Below, in pieces: positions 17,092 through 25,059 of a stretch of 56,959 nucleotides of DNA. The position numbers and the translations under genes are program-made. Below the pieces are notes generated by a model that saw only the letters and a list, made by a program, of their open reading frames with translations, was not told where the DNA came from and did no database searches. The stretch's first letter is position 1, and every line of letters starts with the position of its first letter. Origin of the DNA: Oceanobacillus arenosus (GTDB taxonomy: Bacteria > Bacillota > Bacilli > Bacillales > Amphibacillaceae); contig NZ_PIOC01000020.1 in the NCBI RefSeq assembly GCF_003369575.1, positions 1-56,959 on the forward strand. The letters are read 5' to 3'.

Positions 17092-17130
17092 AATAAAAAC
17101 CCTGTGAATCATCATGCTTCACAGAGTTTT
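17092..17130 (-). terminator. Terminator of mvaS
   Basis: On the minus strand AAAACTCTGTGAA and TTCACAGGTTTTT form a stem with one irregular position, followed by TTATTTTA. It lies about 30 nt after the mvaS stop codon. The rest of the 326-bp gap (16832-17157) shows nothing I can name. Confidence 0.7.
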
Positions 17131-17157
17131 AATCATTTCCTACCTAGAAGTTCGAGT

Positions 17158-18330
17158 TTATCTTTCTTTATTTACATACAATCGCATATGCTCTGCCATA
17201 CCTGATAAGCATATTTTTGCTGGATCCTTTTCAATATCTAATTCAATTGATGAACCATCAGTTGGTAACGTTTCTTGGAAAATTTCCTCATATTCTGCTA
17301 CACTTACTTCTTTTCTTGATTCAAGCACTTTCGTGTGGCTTTCGACATGTAGATGTGATTTAAAATCAGGTTGTAATATTCCTGTAAAGAACTCCCCGAC
17401 CGCACCTGAACCGTAGCTGAATAAGCCAATTCGTGATCCGGCTTCCAAGTCTTCTTTTTGTTCAAGCAGCGATAGCAGGCTTAAATATAATGCGCCAGTA
17501 TATATATTGCCGACATTCTTATTATATGTCTTACTTATTTCAAAGTTTGCTAATAGACGTTCTCTATCCGCTTCGCTTCCTTCATCCAAAATGGTTCTCA
17601 ATGCTTTAAGCCCCATCTTCGTATATGGAAGGTGATAGCAAATTGCTTCAAAATCTTGGATGGCATGCCCTGTTTTTTCTTTATATTCGTTCCAAACCTT
17701 CGAGAAGAATCCAATGTATTGCTCATTCGAAAATTTACCATCAACATACGCTTGGTCCGAGTATGTCGGACGCCAGAAGTCCATAATATCCTCCGTTAAA
17801 AAGGCACTCTGGTCTTCTAATACCATTATCCTAGGATTTGCACTAATAAGCATTGCAACAGCACCCGCACCTTGTGTTGATTCTCCAGAGGTGTTTAGTC
17901 CGTATCTCGCAATATCTGCGCCTAGAACCAGTACCTTACTATCAGGATTCAGGGCGATATGTCCCTTTGCCATTTGAATCGCTGCAGTAGCACCATAACA
18001 AGCTTGCTTTAATTCAATCGAACGTGCTTGTGGATTTATTCCTAATAAATGGTGGACGTAAACCGCTGCGGATTTCGAATGATCAATCCCAGATTCCGTT
18101 CCAAACATTACAAAGTCAATCTTTTCCTTGTCGTTTTCATCTAAAATTTCTAAAGCTGCATTTGCTGCTAATGTAACAGAATCTTGTGTAATTGGAGCGA
18201 CTGCCATCTTTTCTTGTCCAATACCGATTGTAAATTTCGCTGGCTCCACGTTTCTCGCAACTGCCAACTCGTTCATATCTACAAATAAATGTGGTGTATA
18301 AAAGCCGATTTTATCTATTCCAATATTCAA
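17158..18330 (-). CDS. mvaS: Hydroxymethylglutaryl-CoA synthase
   Basis: This 390-residue thiolase-superfamily enzyme condenses acetyl-CoA with acetoacetyl-CoA to HMG-CoA in the mevalonate route to isoprenoids. The catalytic triad is visible: Glu in 'FGTESGIDHSKS' (about 79), Cys in 'ELKQACYGATAA' (about 111) and His in 'ICYHLPYTKMG' (about 233). Translation starts at TTG 18330 with AAAGGAG 8 nt upstream. It is a single gene between a MITE remnant and the ArAE gene, without other mevalonate genes in the window. Size and motifs fit the monofunctional bacterial MvaS of staphylococci and related firmicutes rather than polyketide-type HMG synthases, but I cannot exclude the latter. Confidence 0.9.
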   Translation of the reverse strand: MNIGIDKIGFYTPHLFVDMNELAVARNVEPAKFTIGIGQEKMAVAPITQDSVTLAANAALEILDENDKEKIDFVMFGTESGIDHSKSAAVYVHHLLGINPQARSIELKQACYGATAAIQMAKGHIALNPDSKVLVLGADIARYGLNTSGESTQGAGAVAMLISANPRIMVLEDQSAFLTEDIMDFWRPTYSDQAYVDGKFSNEQYIGFFSKVWNEYKEKTGHAIQDFEAICYHLPYTKMGLKALRTILDEGSEADRERLLANFEISKTYNKNVGNIYTGALYLSLLSLLEQKEDLEAGSRIGLFSYGSGAVGEFFTGILQPDFKSHLHVESHTKVLESRKEVSVAEYEEIFQETLPTDGSSIELDIEKDPAKICLSGMAEHMRLYVNKER

Positions 18331-18507
18331 TGCGATTTCTCCTTTACTTTCCGAGGTGAATTTTCATTATGTAACCTTAATAAATACCTTGTTATGCCAC
18401 GTGACACTTTTCACAATAGCTTTCTAATGAAAACGAATACTTTAAATATTAATATATTCTAACTTTAAACACAACAAATATAGCGTCGTAATCAATAAGT
18501 GAGATTA

Positions 18508-18702
18508 ATATAAGGTGCGAACTAGTACTTAGTGAAAAGAACTCACAGGCCAATCGCTCCAGAAATACACTACGCTTGGGATAGTGCAGAATCTTGACAT
18601 AGAAAAATGAAAAACCCACTAACTATCGATTTTGAGTGCAGTAAAATATTGGAGACCGGCCCGATAGAAAGTTACAATTGTCACTTGTTCGCATCTTACA
18701 TC
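18508..18702. mobile_element. MITE-like element, internally deleted copy
   Basis: The left end ATATAAGGTGCGAACTAGT and the inverted right end (minus strand GATGTAAGATGCGAACAAGT) resemble the termini of the 390-bp element at 30565-30955. The block AGGCCAATCGCTCCAGAAAT, followed by ACACTACGCTT, is nearly identical to bases 30605-30635. Only about 195 bp remain, so the middle and most of the right half are lost. It has no coding capacity and lies in the 407-bp gap upstream of mvaS (18331-18737). Confidence 0.7.
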
Positions 18703-18737
18703 AACGTTTCATCTTCTATGTATAAAGCATGATGAAT

Positions 18738-19403
18738 TCATTTCCCTGCATCAATTTCAACTGTACTTCTAATTTCAATCCCGTTCATTGCCTGAGTCGC
18801 TAAATGATCTGTTTCTTTATTTTTCTTTCGTGAGATGATTTCATATTCAGGGGTGATTCCTAATCGTTTAAGTTGAGTTTCAATCCGATCAATCCATTTC
18901 GATAATTCGACTTCATAAACGGGCCATTCTCCATTTAGTTGATTGATTACGACGAGTGAGTCACCAACAAAGATAACGGGGAGATGATGCACTCCTAATT
19001 GTTCAATCTCCTGTAATCCAAGATGGAAGGCTGCATATTCTGCTTCATTATTTGTTTCTAGTTCTTCAACGGCGGCATTGATCCTCTGACGATATTTTTT
19101 TCCACTTTGTTCATAGTAGATAGCACATCCAAGCCCAGATTTTCTTGATTTCAAATCAAACCCACCATCAAAAAATACTGTAACATTATGTGGATCAGTT
19201 TCGATTCCTTGCATAAATTTCTTTAACTCCTTCATTGTCCATCGATTATCAAGATGATCAATAAAGGACAGGACTTTTGCCCGTCCAGTCTTTTCCAGAT
19301 CTTCTGCAATTAACATTGCCTTTTCCGCACGCATCTCATCAGAAATGAATCGTGCTTCCGTTCCTTTTACTGTTTTATATGTTAATTCAATTTTTATATT
19401 CAT
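18738..19403 (-). CDS. RNase H-like protein (YpeP/YpdQ type)
   Basis: This 221-residue protein has an N-terminal region of about 75 residues of unknown fold and a C-terminal RNase HI domain. All four expected acidic positions are visible: Asp in 'VFFDGGFD', Glu in 'ETNNEAEYAAFHLGL', Asp in 'VGDSLVVINQL' and Asp in 'NKETDHLATQAM'. That suggests possible RNA/DNA-hybrid cleavage, though Bacillus YpeP/YpdQ homologues are reported as weak or inactive. ATG 19403 is preceded by AGAGGAG about 10 nt upstream; a GTG at 19412 lies inside that site. It is a single gene with no evident operon partner. Confidence 0.8.
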   Translation of the reverse strand: MNIKIELTYKTVKGTEARFISDEMRAEKAMLIAEDLEKTGRAKVLSFIDHLDNRWTMKELKKFMQGIETDPHNVTVFFDGGFDLKSRKSGLGCAIYYEQSGKKYRQRINAAVEELETNNEAEYAAFHLGLQEIEQLGVHHLPVIFVGDSLVVINQLNGEWPVYEVELSKWIDRIETQLKRLGITPEYEIISRKKNKETDHLATQAMNGIEIRSTVEIDAGK

Positions 19404-19525
19404 AGGTATCACTCCTCTGATTAATGTGCCCGCACTTCAAAGGCTTTAGCAAGTAATGTTGAAGTACTATTAATATATAGTAGTACATTTGTATAATCAA
19501 CAACAGCCTTTATCATAAGCCTATA

Positions 19526-19566
19526 TAAAAAAAGTAATCGCTCCACGATCAGGCATGGCGATTACT
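19526..19566 (-). terminator. Terminator of the GMC oxidoreductase gene
   Basis: On the minus strand AGTAATCGC (19566-19558) pairs with GCGATTACT (19541-19533), followed by seven Ts. It lies about 34 nt after the GMC stop codon. The ars-operon terminator at 52557-52605 has a similar stem. Confidence 0.8.
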
Positions 19567-19599
19567 CCTTCTAATTTTTACTTCTAATGTAATTGTAAA

Positions 19600-21273
19600 C
19601 TAATCAATAGTAATCTCGGATTCTTCCTTAGAAGATTCCTTTATAAAATCAGCGATTCGCTCTCCGACCATAATAGCTGTTGCAGCCGGTCCCCTTGATG
19701 GAACCTGTGGAAATATCGATGTATCTGCTACCCAAAGTCCGTTAATTCCATGCACTTTCCCATATTGATCAACAACTGCATTCGGATCATCACTCGGTCC
19801 CATTTTTGCACTTCCAGATGCGTGAATCGCTGTCGCTAAGTGAGAACGCATCCATGCATTTAGTTTATCATCATCATTTAATGTTGCATCATCAATCTCC
19901 GTTAACTTCTTAAAATATGGTTTGAATGCTTCACTTTTTAGAATTTCAACTGTCAATCTCATACCTTCTCGAAGTCTACTTAAATCATACTCATTCTCTA
20001 AGTAATTATAATCTATTTTTGGTTGTACCTTAGGATCTGAAGAAGTTAATGTAATATCCCCACGACCTTTTGAATATTGCAGGCCGACGACGATGAAAAG
20101 ATCACCTTGGTGTAATGCTTGTTGAATAAATCGACGTTTTGAGATTCCTTTCATTGATTTCAACGTCTGATTTGGGCGGCGAATAATATCTGTCACACCT
20201 TTAAATTTCGATCCTGAACCTCCAAGCATTGCTTCTCCAAACGCCTTATACATTGGCATGATTTCAAGATCACCTGGATGTTCCGAGCCTAATGAAGTAA
20301 AGTTTAACACTGCTTGCAAGTTATCTCGTTGCTCATCTGGTCCAAGCGCTTGTTTTGGCTTATATCCAAGCTGAACATCTGGATGATCCGTAAATCCTTT
20401 CCCAACTCCTGGCAAGTGATGCAAGACCTCAACACCTGCTGCTTCCAATTCCTCTTTAGAACCAATTCCTGATAACATTAGCAAATGCGGGGAATTAAAT
20501 GCGCCAGCAGATAAGACAATCTCATCCCCATAAATAATTTCTTTACTACCTTTACGTTCAACTTCCACACCTATTGCTTGTTTCCCATTAAAGATAATTC
20601 TTAATGCAAGTGTTTCTCCACTTACAACCAAGTTCGAGCGGTTACGAATTGGATTGATATACGCAAGGCCAGTATTAATTCTCATACCATCAACAGCGTT
20701 TAGTGGAACAGGACCGTAGCCGGGTTCTCCACCAGCATTCTTGTCCTCTTCCCAAACGAATCCAAGTTCTTCACATGCCTGATAGAAAGCCTTTGTTACA
20801 CTGTATGGCTTCTCTAATTCTCTGTAAATAGGAACAGGGCCTTCTCCACTATGATGCTCTGTTTCCCCGAAGTTCAGATCATTTTCAAGCTTTTTGTAAT
20901 ATGGGAGAACCTTGTCATATGACCATTCTGTATTACCCGCTTCCACCCATCGGTCAAAATCGGCTTTCGTCCCACGGATAAAATAACAGCCATTCAATGA
21001 AGATGATCCACCAAGAATTTTCCCCCTTGCAACGGAATACGGTAATTCTGGCGTTAAATTCCCTACATAGCCCCAATTATTAGGATGTCCAGGAACTGCC
21101 CCAGACATTGCGCTAGCATTAAGCAAGTCTTGTGGAAAATCTTCACTATCCGGATAGTCAGGACCAGCCTCAATCAGTAAGACACGTCGATCTGCATCCT
21201 CACTTAATCTTGCAGCTAATGTTCCACCTGCGGATCCTGAACCTATTACAATCACATTAAATTTCTCCATCAT
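19600..21273 (-). CDS. GMC-family FAD oxidoreductase (choline/alcohol dehydrogenase-like)
   Basis: This 557-residue protein has the ADP-binding start 'NVIVIGSGSAGGTLAARL', FAD motif 'LLIEAGP', first GMC signature 'RGKILGGSSSLNGCYFIRG' (about 85-103), and second signature 'LSAGAFNSPHLLMLSGIG' (about 258-275). The active-site His is in 'AIHASGSAKMG'. The usual Asn/His near the C-terminus appears replaced ('SRGPAATAIMVGE'). Substrate is not readable; Bacillus choline oxidation uses a different, iron-type GbsB. Start ATG 21273 or 21270 after GGGGGA. A perfect cre site lies about 130 bp upstream and a LuxR-type regulator is divergent, so catabolite control plus local regulation are likely. Confidence 0.85.
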   Translation of the reverse strand: MMEKFNVIVIGSGSAGGTLAARLSEDADRRVLLIEAGPDYPDSEDFPQDLLNASAMSGAVPGHPNNWGYVGNLTPELPYSVARGKILGGSSSLNGCYFIRGTKADFDRWVEAGNTEWSYDKVLPYYKKLENDLNFGETEHHSGEGPVPIYRELEKPYSVTKAFYQACEELGFVWEEDKNAGGEPGYGPVPLNAVDGMRINTGLAYINPIRNRSNLVVSGETLALRIIFNGKQAIGVEVERKGSKEIIYGDEIVLSAGAFNSPHLLMLSGIGSKEELEAAGVEVLHHLPGVGKGFTDHPDVQLGYKPKQALGPDEQRDNLQAVLNFTSLGSEHPGDLEIMPMYKAFGEAMLGGSGSKFKGVTDIIRRPNQTLKSMKGISKRRFIQQALHQGDLFIVVGLQYSKGRGDITLTSSDPKVQPKIDYNYLENEYDLSRLREGMRLTVEILKSEAFKPYFKKLTEIDDATLNDDDKLNAWMRSHLATAIHASGSAKMGPSDDPNAVVDQYGKVHGINGLWVADTSIFPQVPSRGPAATAIMVGERIADFIKESSKEESEITID

Positions 21274-21740
21274 TATTCCCCCTGTTAAAATTATTACTAA
21301 ATATTAGAAAACTTGGTTGCACTTATGTAGAAAGAAAGTCGTTATACTTTCTAAACTACTTAGATAATCAAACCATGCATGACTTTTTCATAAAAACATT
21401 AAATGTAAACGCTTGCATTTAATTGCAGAATACACCCTGCTTTTATTTAGTCCATTAGGCATTATCCTTTCTTTTACTTTTGTACATACTTAAAGATGTA
21501 CGTTAATGTAATCATATATAAATTAAATAAATCTGTATATTCCAGATTTTTAGGGGTAAAGAGTCAGCCAAAAGGTATTATTTATGGTATTTGATATAAC
21601 CTTTTTCATTAACAAAAGGGATTACTATATCGAAGCCTAGAAGAAAATAAATGGATATATGCTGTTTATACCTGTCCATATGTTATATAATATTGAGTAA
21701 ATTCACACTTTTCTATAATATGGAAAGGAGCTGGTATAAA
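21274..21740. other. Divergent intergenic region between GMC oxidoreductase and LuxR-type regulator
   Basis: This gap of about 467 bp is AT-rich and non-coding. Apart from the cre site at 21404-21417 I see an inverted repeat GTACAT-N8-ATGTAC near 21482-21501, and an A-rich/T-rich hairpin (AAAAGGTAT...ATAACCTTTTT) near 21570-21606. Either could bind the regulator. A TATAAT-like element near 21681-21690 could serve the luxR-type gene. Confidence 0.45.
21404..21417. promoter_or_regulatory. Catabolite-responsive element (cre, CcpA site)
   Basis: TGTAAACGCTTGCA matches the cre consensus TGNAANCGNWNNCA at every fixed position and is nearly palindromic. It lies about 130 bp upstream of the GMC oxidoreductase start and more than 300 bp from the luxR-type start, so it probably controls the former. 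Confidence 0.75.
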
Positions 21741-22433
21741 GTGAGTCATAATAAAATATTAGAACAAGTATCGATGTTAGATAATACTTCTAACCACGAA
21801 GAAAAGTTACTTAAGATTCTCGAAACCTATCTTGACCTCTTCCCTCTCAGAGATGCTTTTCTATATCGTTATTCGCCAATTGGTTACTTATGTGAGGGCG
21901 TTATCGGCTTAACATCATCTGAAATTGTGCATATTAGGGAAGATCGTGAGGATGTACGATCTGTTCCAGTATTTTTCTCAACCATTAAAGATAAGAAAGC
22001 AAGAGTCTATACCGGTATTGAATTTATGAAACTTATGACTAGTAATCACATATTTTCTTCCAATATACATTCAGCTGTAGTGGCTCCACTTTGTAATGGA
22101 CCTGCATTTATTGGGTTTATCATTAGTTATACGTTTGTAGAAGAATTAACATGGGATGAAGATATTCTCGCTTCCCTTACTTTTTTTGGAAAATTAGCAG
22201 GAAATATAATTAGCAACTCAACTGTAAATGAAAAGATTCGTATTTTAAGCAAAAGAGAACTAGAGGTTATGAGATACATCTCTTGGGGAGAAAGCACGAA
22301 AGAAATAGCGAATGTTATGGGTATTAGTGAGTTAACAGTAAAACAATATGTTAAATCATCATTAAAAAAATTAGGAGTACGAAATCGGACGGAAGCAGTT
22401 GCAGCATTATTACGAAAAGGTATTATCTCTTGA
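21741..22433 (+). CDS. LuxR-family transcriptional regulator with N-terminal sensory (GAF-like) domain
   Basis: From GTG 21741 this is a 230-residue protein; AAAGGAG lies 10 nt upstream. An ATG at 21720 precedes that ribosome site and is unlikely as the start. Residues 1-160 form an alpha/beta domain that looks GAF-like ('FLYRYSPIGYLCEGVIGL', 'VVAPLCNGPAFIGFIISYTF'). The C-terminal 62 residues are a LuxR/GerE HTH ('LSKRELEVMRYISWGESTKEIA', split by 'VMGISELTVKQYVKSSLKKLG'). No receiver domain is present. The position divergent from the GMC oxidoreductase suggests it controls that gene. The signal is unknown. Confidence 0.8.
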   Translation: MSHNKILEQVSMLDNTSNHEEKLLKILETYLDLFPLRDAFLYRYSPIGYLCEGVIGLTSSEIVHIREDREDVRSVPVFFSTIKDKKARVYTGIEFMKLMTSNHIFSSNIHSAVVAPLCNGPAFIGFIISYTFVEELTWDEDILASLTFFGKLAGNIISNSTVNEKIRILSKRELEVMRYISWGESTKEIANVMGISELTVKQYVKSSLKKLGVRNRTEAVAALLRKGIIS

Positions 22434-22444
22434 TCGATGATTAC

Positions 22445-22474
22445 TAGTCAGACCGATAATCCGGTCTGACTAAA
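22445..22474. terminator. Hairpin between converging luxR-type and ykuI-like genes
   Basis: TAGTCAGACC (22445-22454) is the exact inverted repeat of GGTCTGACTA (22463-22472). The T-tract is poor in both directions, so it is a probable but imperfect bidirectional terminator. Confidence 0.6.
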
Positions 22475-22476
22475 TC

Positions 22477-23694
22477 TCATAACAACCCGTCCTGTTCATA
22501 TAAATAACCATAAGGAATATCTAGAAATACATAAAGCGTTTCGGAGATCGGATAGGAGTACGTTCGAATTAACTCTGAATTTTCGATATCGGTATATAAA
22601 TCGGATAATATACCCTTTTTCTCGACGTTCATTCGCATAATATTTTCAAAGAAATATGGGCGCCAGCTCCAATTCTTATTCCTTCCCTCCTGACGAAGTT
22701 TCCATTCTCCTACGTTGTTTTTCTCGGCATTGGATGATAGCTGAATTCCTTCTTCATTACAAATATAAACCCGGAACACAAAGTCATTACATGTTCTTCC
22801 GATTAAAAGGATTATCTCGTCATATGGAATGGCTGGCTTAATAGTAGGAAGCATTGTTTTAAACGCTCCATTAATTTGATTGGTTAATGCAAGCTGGGCT
22901 TTTACTTTCTTTCGCTCAAACATGACAAAGTTCTGAAAATCTGCCTTCAATTTTGCTTGGCAACAATCTTCTTCCACAAAAGTCGGTCGGGCCTGCCCAA
23001 GGTAACTTCCTTGGTAAAATTGCCCCCCGTTCCTCCATGCATAGTTAAGCTGATTATAAGAAGATATTCCTTTAAACAGTAAAGCCGCCCCAATTTTTCG
23101 TGAAAGCATCCCGAGTGAGTGATGTACATCCTGAAATAAATGTGGCAACGAATCGTCATTTAGGAATCCCGCATCAACTTTAATCATATTTGGCGTGAGC
23201 AAAGCTAAACGGTTAAGACTACCATTACGTTCTTCCACATCAACGGCAATTCTGATCCCCAATGTTTTTAAATAAGTAGTAAACTTGCGGATATCATCCA
23301 TTTGCTCTGGAATATGTGCTTCCTTTATTTCGATAATCATCTTATTTAAGTCCAATCCTTTTATTTTTTCCGATTCCAAAAGGGACAATAATGATTGCCC
23401 ATTATCCCGGACTAATAGCCTGAGATCATAAAATATGGATAAATTTTTGGATTGATTTTGCGCTACAAAGACTTCCAGCGCCTTTTGATGGATATAATGT
23501 GTTAACTCAAGACGAAATTCATCTGGGATCGATGCATCTTCAAAAAACCAATCAAGCGATTGTGCCATCCCATTGCTTTCCTGAAAATAGGCACGAACTT
23601 CATATGCCTCAACTAATTGCGTTTCTGCACTTATTATAGGCTTATAATAAAGGATCACTTTTTCCAAATGCAGCATAATCTCTAAAGGGTCCAT
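22477..23694 (-). CDS. YkuI-like EAL-domain protein with C-terminal YkuI_C/PAS domain, degenerate EAL site
   Basis: This 405-residue protein has an EAL-fold domain (about 1-250) followed by a domain resembling the C-terminal PAS-like part of B. subtilis YkuI ('NKNWSWRPYFFENIMRM', 'IRTYSYPISETLYVFLDIP', 'GYLYEQDGLL'). ATG 23694 has GGAGGTG; open frame further upstream lacks a ribosome site. Several catalytic EAL positions are altered: the Asn strand reads 'IFYDLR', the double Asp is 'AVDVEER' and the 'AEGIE' Glu is Lys ('LFKGIS'). The first Glu ('YEVRAY'), 'IEIKE' and 'IKVD' remain. It is likely a c-di-GMP-binding or regulatory protein rather than a phosphodiesterase. Confidence 0.85.
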   Translation of the reverse strand: MDPLEIMLHLEKVILYYKPIISAETQLVEAYEVRAYFQESNGMAQSLDWFFEDASIPDEFRLELTHYIHQKALEVFVAQNQSKNLSIFYDLRLLVRDNGQSLLSLLESEKIKGLDLNKMIIEIKEAHIPEQMDDIRKFTTYLKTLGIRIAVDVEERNGSLNRLALLTPNMIKVDAGFLNDDSLPHLFQDVHHSLGMLSRKIGAALLFKGISSYNQLNYAWRNGGQFYQGSYLGQARPTFVEEDCCQAKLKADFQNFVMFERKKVKAQLALTNQINGAFKTMLPTIKPAIPYDEIILLIGRTCNDFVFRVYICNEEGIQLSSNAEKNNVGEWKLRQEGRNKNWSWRPYFFENIMRMNVEKKGILSDLYTDIENSELIRTYSYPISETLYVFLDIPYGYLYEQDGLL

Positions 23695-23812
23695 ACAAAC
23701 ACCTCCATGGAAATTTCTCCTAATATTATAGCATAGTGACATCATCGTTCCTTCATTTATAGGTGTTTCTGAATGATAATGTAAATTATTCGTAATGAAA
23801 CAAAGCAAATAC

Positions 23813-23841
23813 TTTACTTTCAATTAGAATTGATGTATATT
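23813..23841 (+). promoter_or_regulatory. Sigma-A-like promoter of guaC
   Basis: TTTACT at 23813-23818 and TATATT at 23836-23841 are separated by 17 nt. The candidate PurR sites lie immediately downstream. Both hexamers deviate from consensus, so strength is uncertain. Confidence 0.45.
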
Positions 23842-23845
23842 AGCA

Positions 23846-23890
23846 AATGTCGAACAATTACTATATAGATAAACATTATTATTCGTATTT
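23846..23890. promoter_or_regulatory. Candidate pair of PurR boxes upstream of guaC
   Basis: AATGTCGAACAAT (23846-23858) matches the Bacillus PurBox AWWWCCGAACWWT in 11 of 13 positions. ATTATTCGTATTT (23878-23890) matches the reverse box in 11 of 13. Inverted pairs are the PurR arrangement, but the 19-nt gap is a little longer than the usual 16-17. guaC belongs to the PurR regulon in B. subtilis. Confidence 0.4.
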
Positions 23891-23903
23891 AGAGGTGGAT
23901 ATT

Positions 23904-24887
23904 ATGGAAAATGTATTTGATTACGAAGATATTCAATTAATTCCCGCAAAATGTATTGTGGATAGTCGTTCAGAATGTGACACAACAGTATCATTAGGTG
24001 CACACACGTTTAAGTTACCGGTTGTACCTGCAAACATGCAGACTATTATTGATGAAAAAATTGCTTTAACTTTAGCTGAAGATGGCTACTTTTATATTAT
24101 GCATCGCTTTAACCCAGAGAAAAGAATTGCATTCATTAAGGATATGCAAGCACGTGGCTTAATTGCGTCAATTAGTGTAGGTGTAAAAGAAGAAGAATAT
24201 GCTTTCGTTGAGCAATTAGCAAATGAAAAGCTTATCCCAGAATATATTACAATTGACATTGCACATGGCCATTCAAATGCTGTGATCAATATGATTAAAC
24301 ATATTAAAAAACATTTACCGGAAAGCTTCTTGATTGCTGGTAATGTCGGAACACCTGAAGCAGTTCGTGAATTAGAGAATGCTGGTGCAGACGCAACGAA
24401 AGTTGGAATTGGTCCTGGTAAAGTTTGTATCACTAAAATTAAAACTGGCTTCGGAACTGGTGGCTGGCAATTAGCGGCACTTCGCTGGTGTGCAAAGGCT
24501 GCAAGTAAACCGATTATTGCCGATGGTGGTATTCGTACCCATGGTGATATCGCGAAATCAGTCCGTTTTGGTGCATCGATGGTGATGATTGGTTCACTAT
24601 TTGCTGGGCATGAAGAATCACCAGGTGAAACCGTAGAAAAGGATGGCAAGCTTTATAAGGAATACTTTGGCTCTGCTTCTGAATTCCAAAAAGGCGAAAA
24701 GAAAAACGTCGAAGGTAAGAAAATGTATGTCGAATATAAAGGTCCTTTAAAAGATACATTAATTGAAATGGAACAAGATCTTCAATCCTCTATTTCTTAC
24801 GCAGGCGGAAACAAACTAGATGCAATCCGCAACGTTGATTATGTTGTAGTGAAAAACTCCATTTTTAATGGCGATAAAGTGTACTAA
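23904..24887 (+). CDS. guaC: GMP reductase
   Basis: This 327-residue IMPDH/GMPR-family barrel converts GMP to IMP with NADPH and ammonia release. The catalytic Cys loop '[11 protein letters not shown]' (about 170-180), phosphate site '[19 protein letters not shown]' and flap '[16 protein letters not shown]' are present. There are no CBS domains, as in the short GuaC type (B. subtilis GuaC is 326 residues). ATG 23904 has AGAGGTG; the frame extends upstream without a ribosome site. It is a single gene with a possible PurR-controlled promoter. Confidence 0.95.
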   Translation: MENVFDYEDIQLIPAKCIVDSRSECDTTVSLGAHTFKLPVVPANMQTIIDEKIALTLAEDGYFYIMHRFNPEKRIAFIKDMQARGLIASISVGVKEEEYAFVEQLANEKLIPEYITIDIAHGHSNAVINMIKHIKKHLPESFLIAGNVGTPEAVRELENAGADATKVGIGPGKVCITKIKTGFGTGGWQLAALRWCAKAASKPIIADGGIRTHGDIAKSVRFGASMVMIGSLFAGHEESPGETVEKDGKLYKEYFGSASEFQKGEKKNVEGKKMYVEYKGPLKDTLIEMEQDLQSSISYAGGNKLDAIRNVDYVVVKNSIFNGDKVY

Positions 24888-24891
24888 CCTA

Positions 24892-25016
24892 ATAAAGTGA
24901 AACTTCATTAAGTTTGTTGAACAGAATCGGGATTTTGACTTTCTGTTGATCCCCCACTTACAATTCTTGATTTTTCTCGAATTCTTGAAGCGGGGGGTCT
25001 TACAGCCAGTTAATTC
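24892..25016 (+). repeat. Dispersed repeat R3, copy 1 (long form)
   Basis: The ends ATAAAGTGAAACTTCATTAA (24892-24911) and GGGGTCTTACAGCCAGTTAA (24994-25013, then TTC) recur at 42636-42679. There the roughly 80 bp between them are absent and three bases are missing inside the second block. It lies between the guaC stop and its terminator. No coding capacity. Confidence 0.6.
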
Positions 25017-25017
25017 A

Positions 25018-25059
25018 AAATAAACAAGCCTCGACTTATAAGTCGAGGCTTGTTTATTT
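25018..25059. terminator. Bidirectional terminator between guaC and dapA
   Basis: A perfect palindrome, with arms AAATAAACAAGCCTCGACTT (25018-25037) and its reverse complement (25040-25059). A/T runs lie at both ends, so it serves both converging genes; its right end touches the dapA stop codon. Confidence 0.9.

Noticed and set aside
23695..23903. Purine riboswitch upstream of guaC
   Set aside because: The conserved J1/2 and J2/3 blocks and the loop-loop kissing sequences are not present; PurR boxes fit better.
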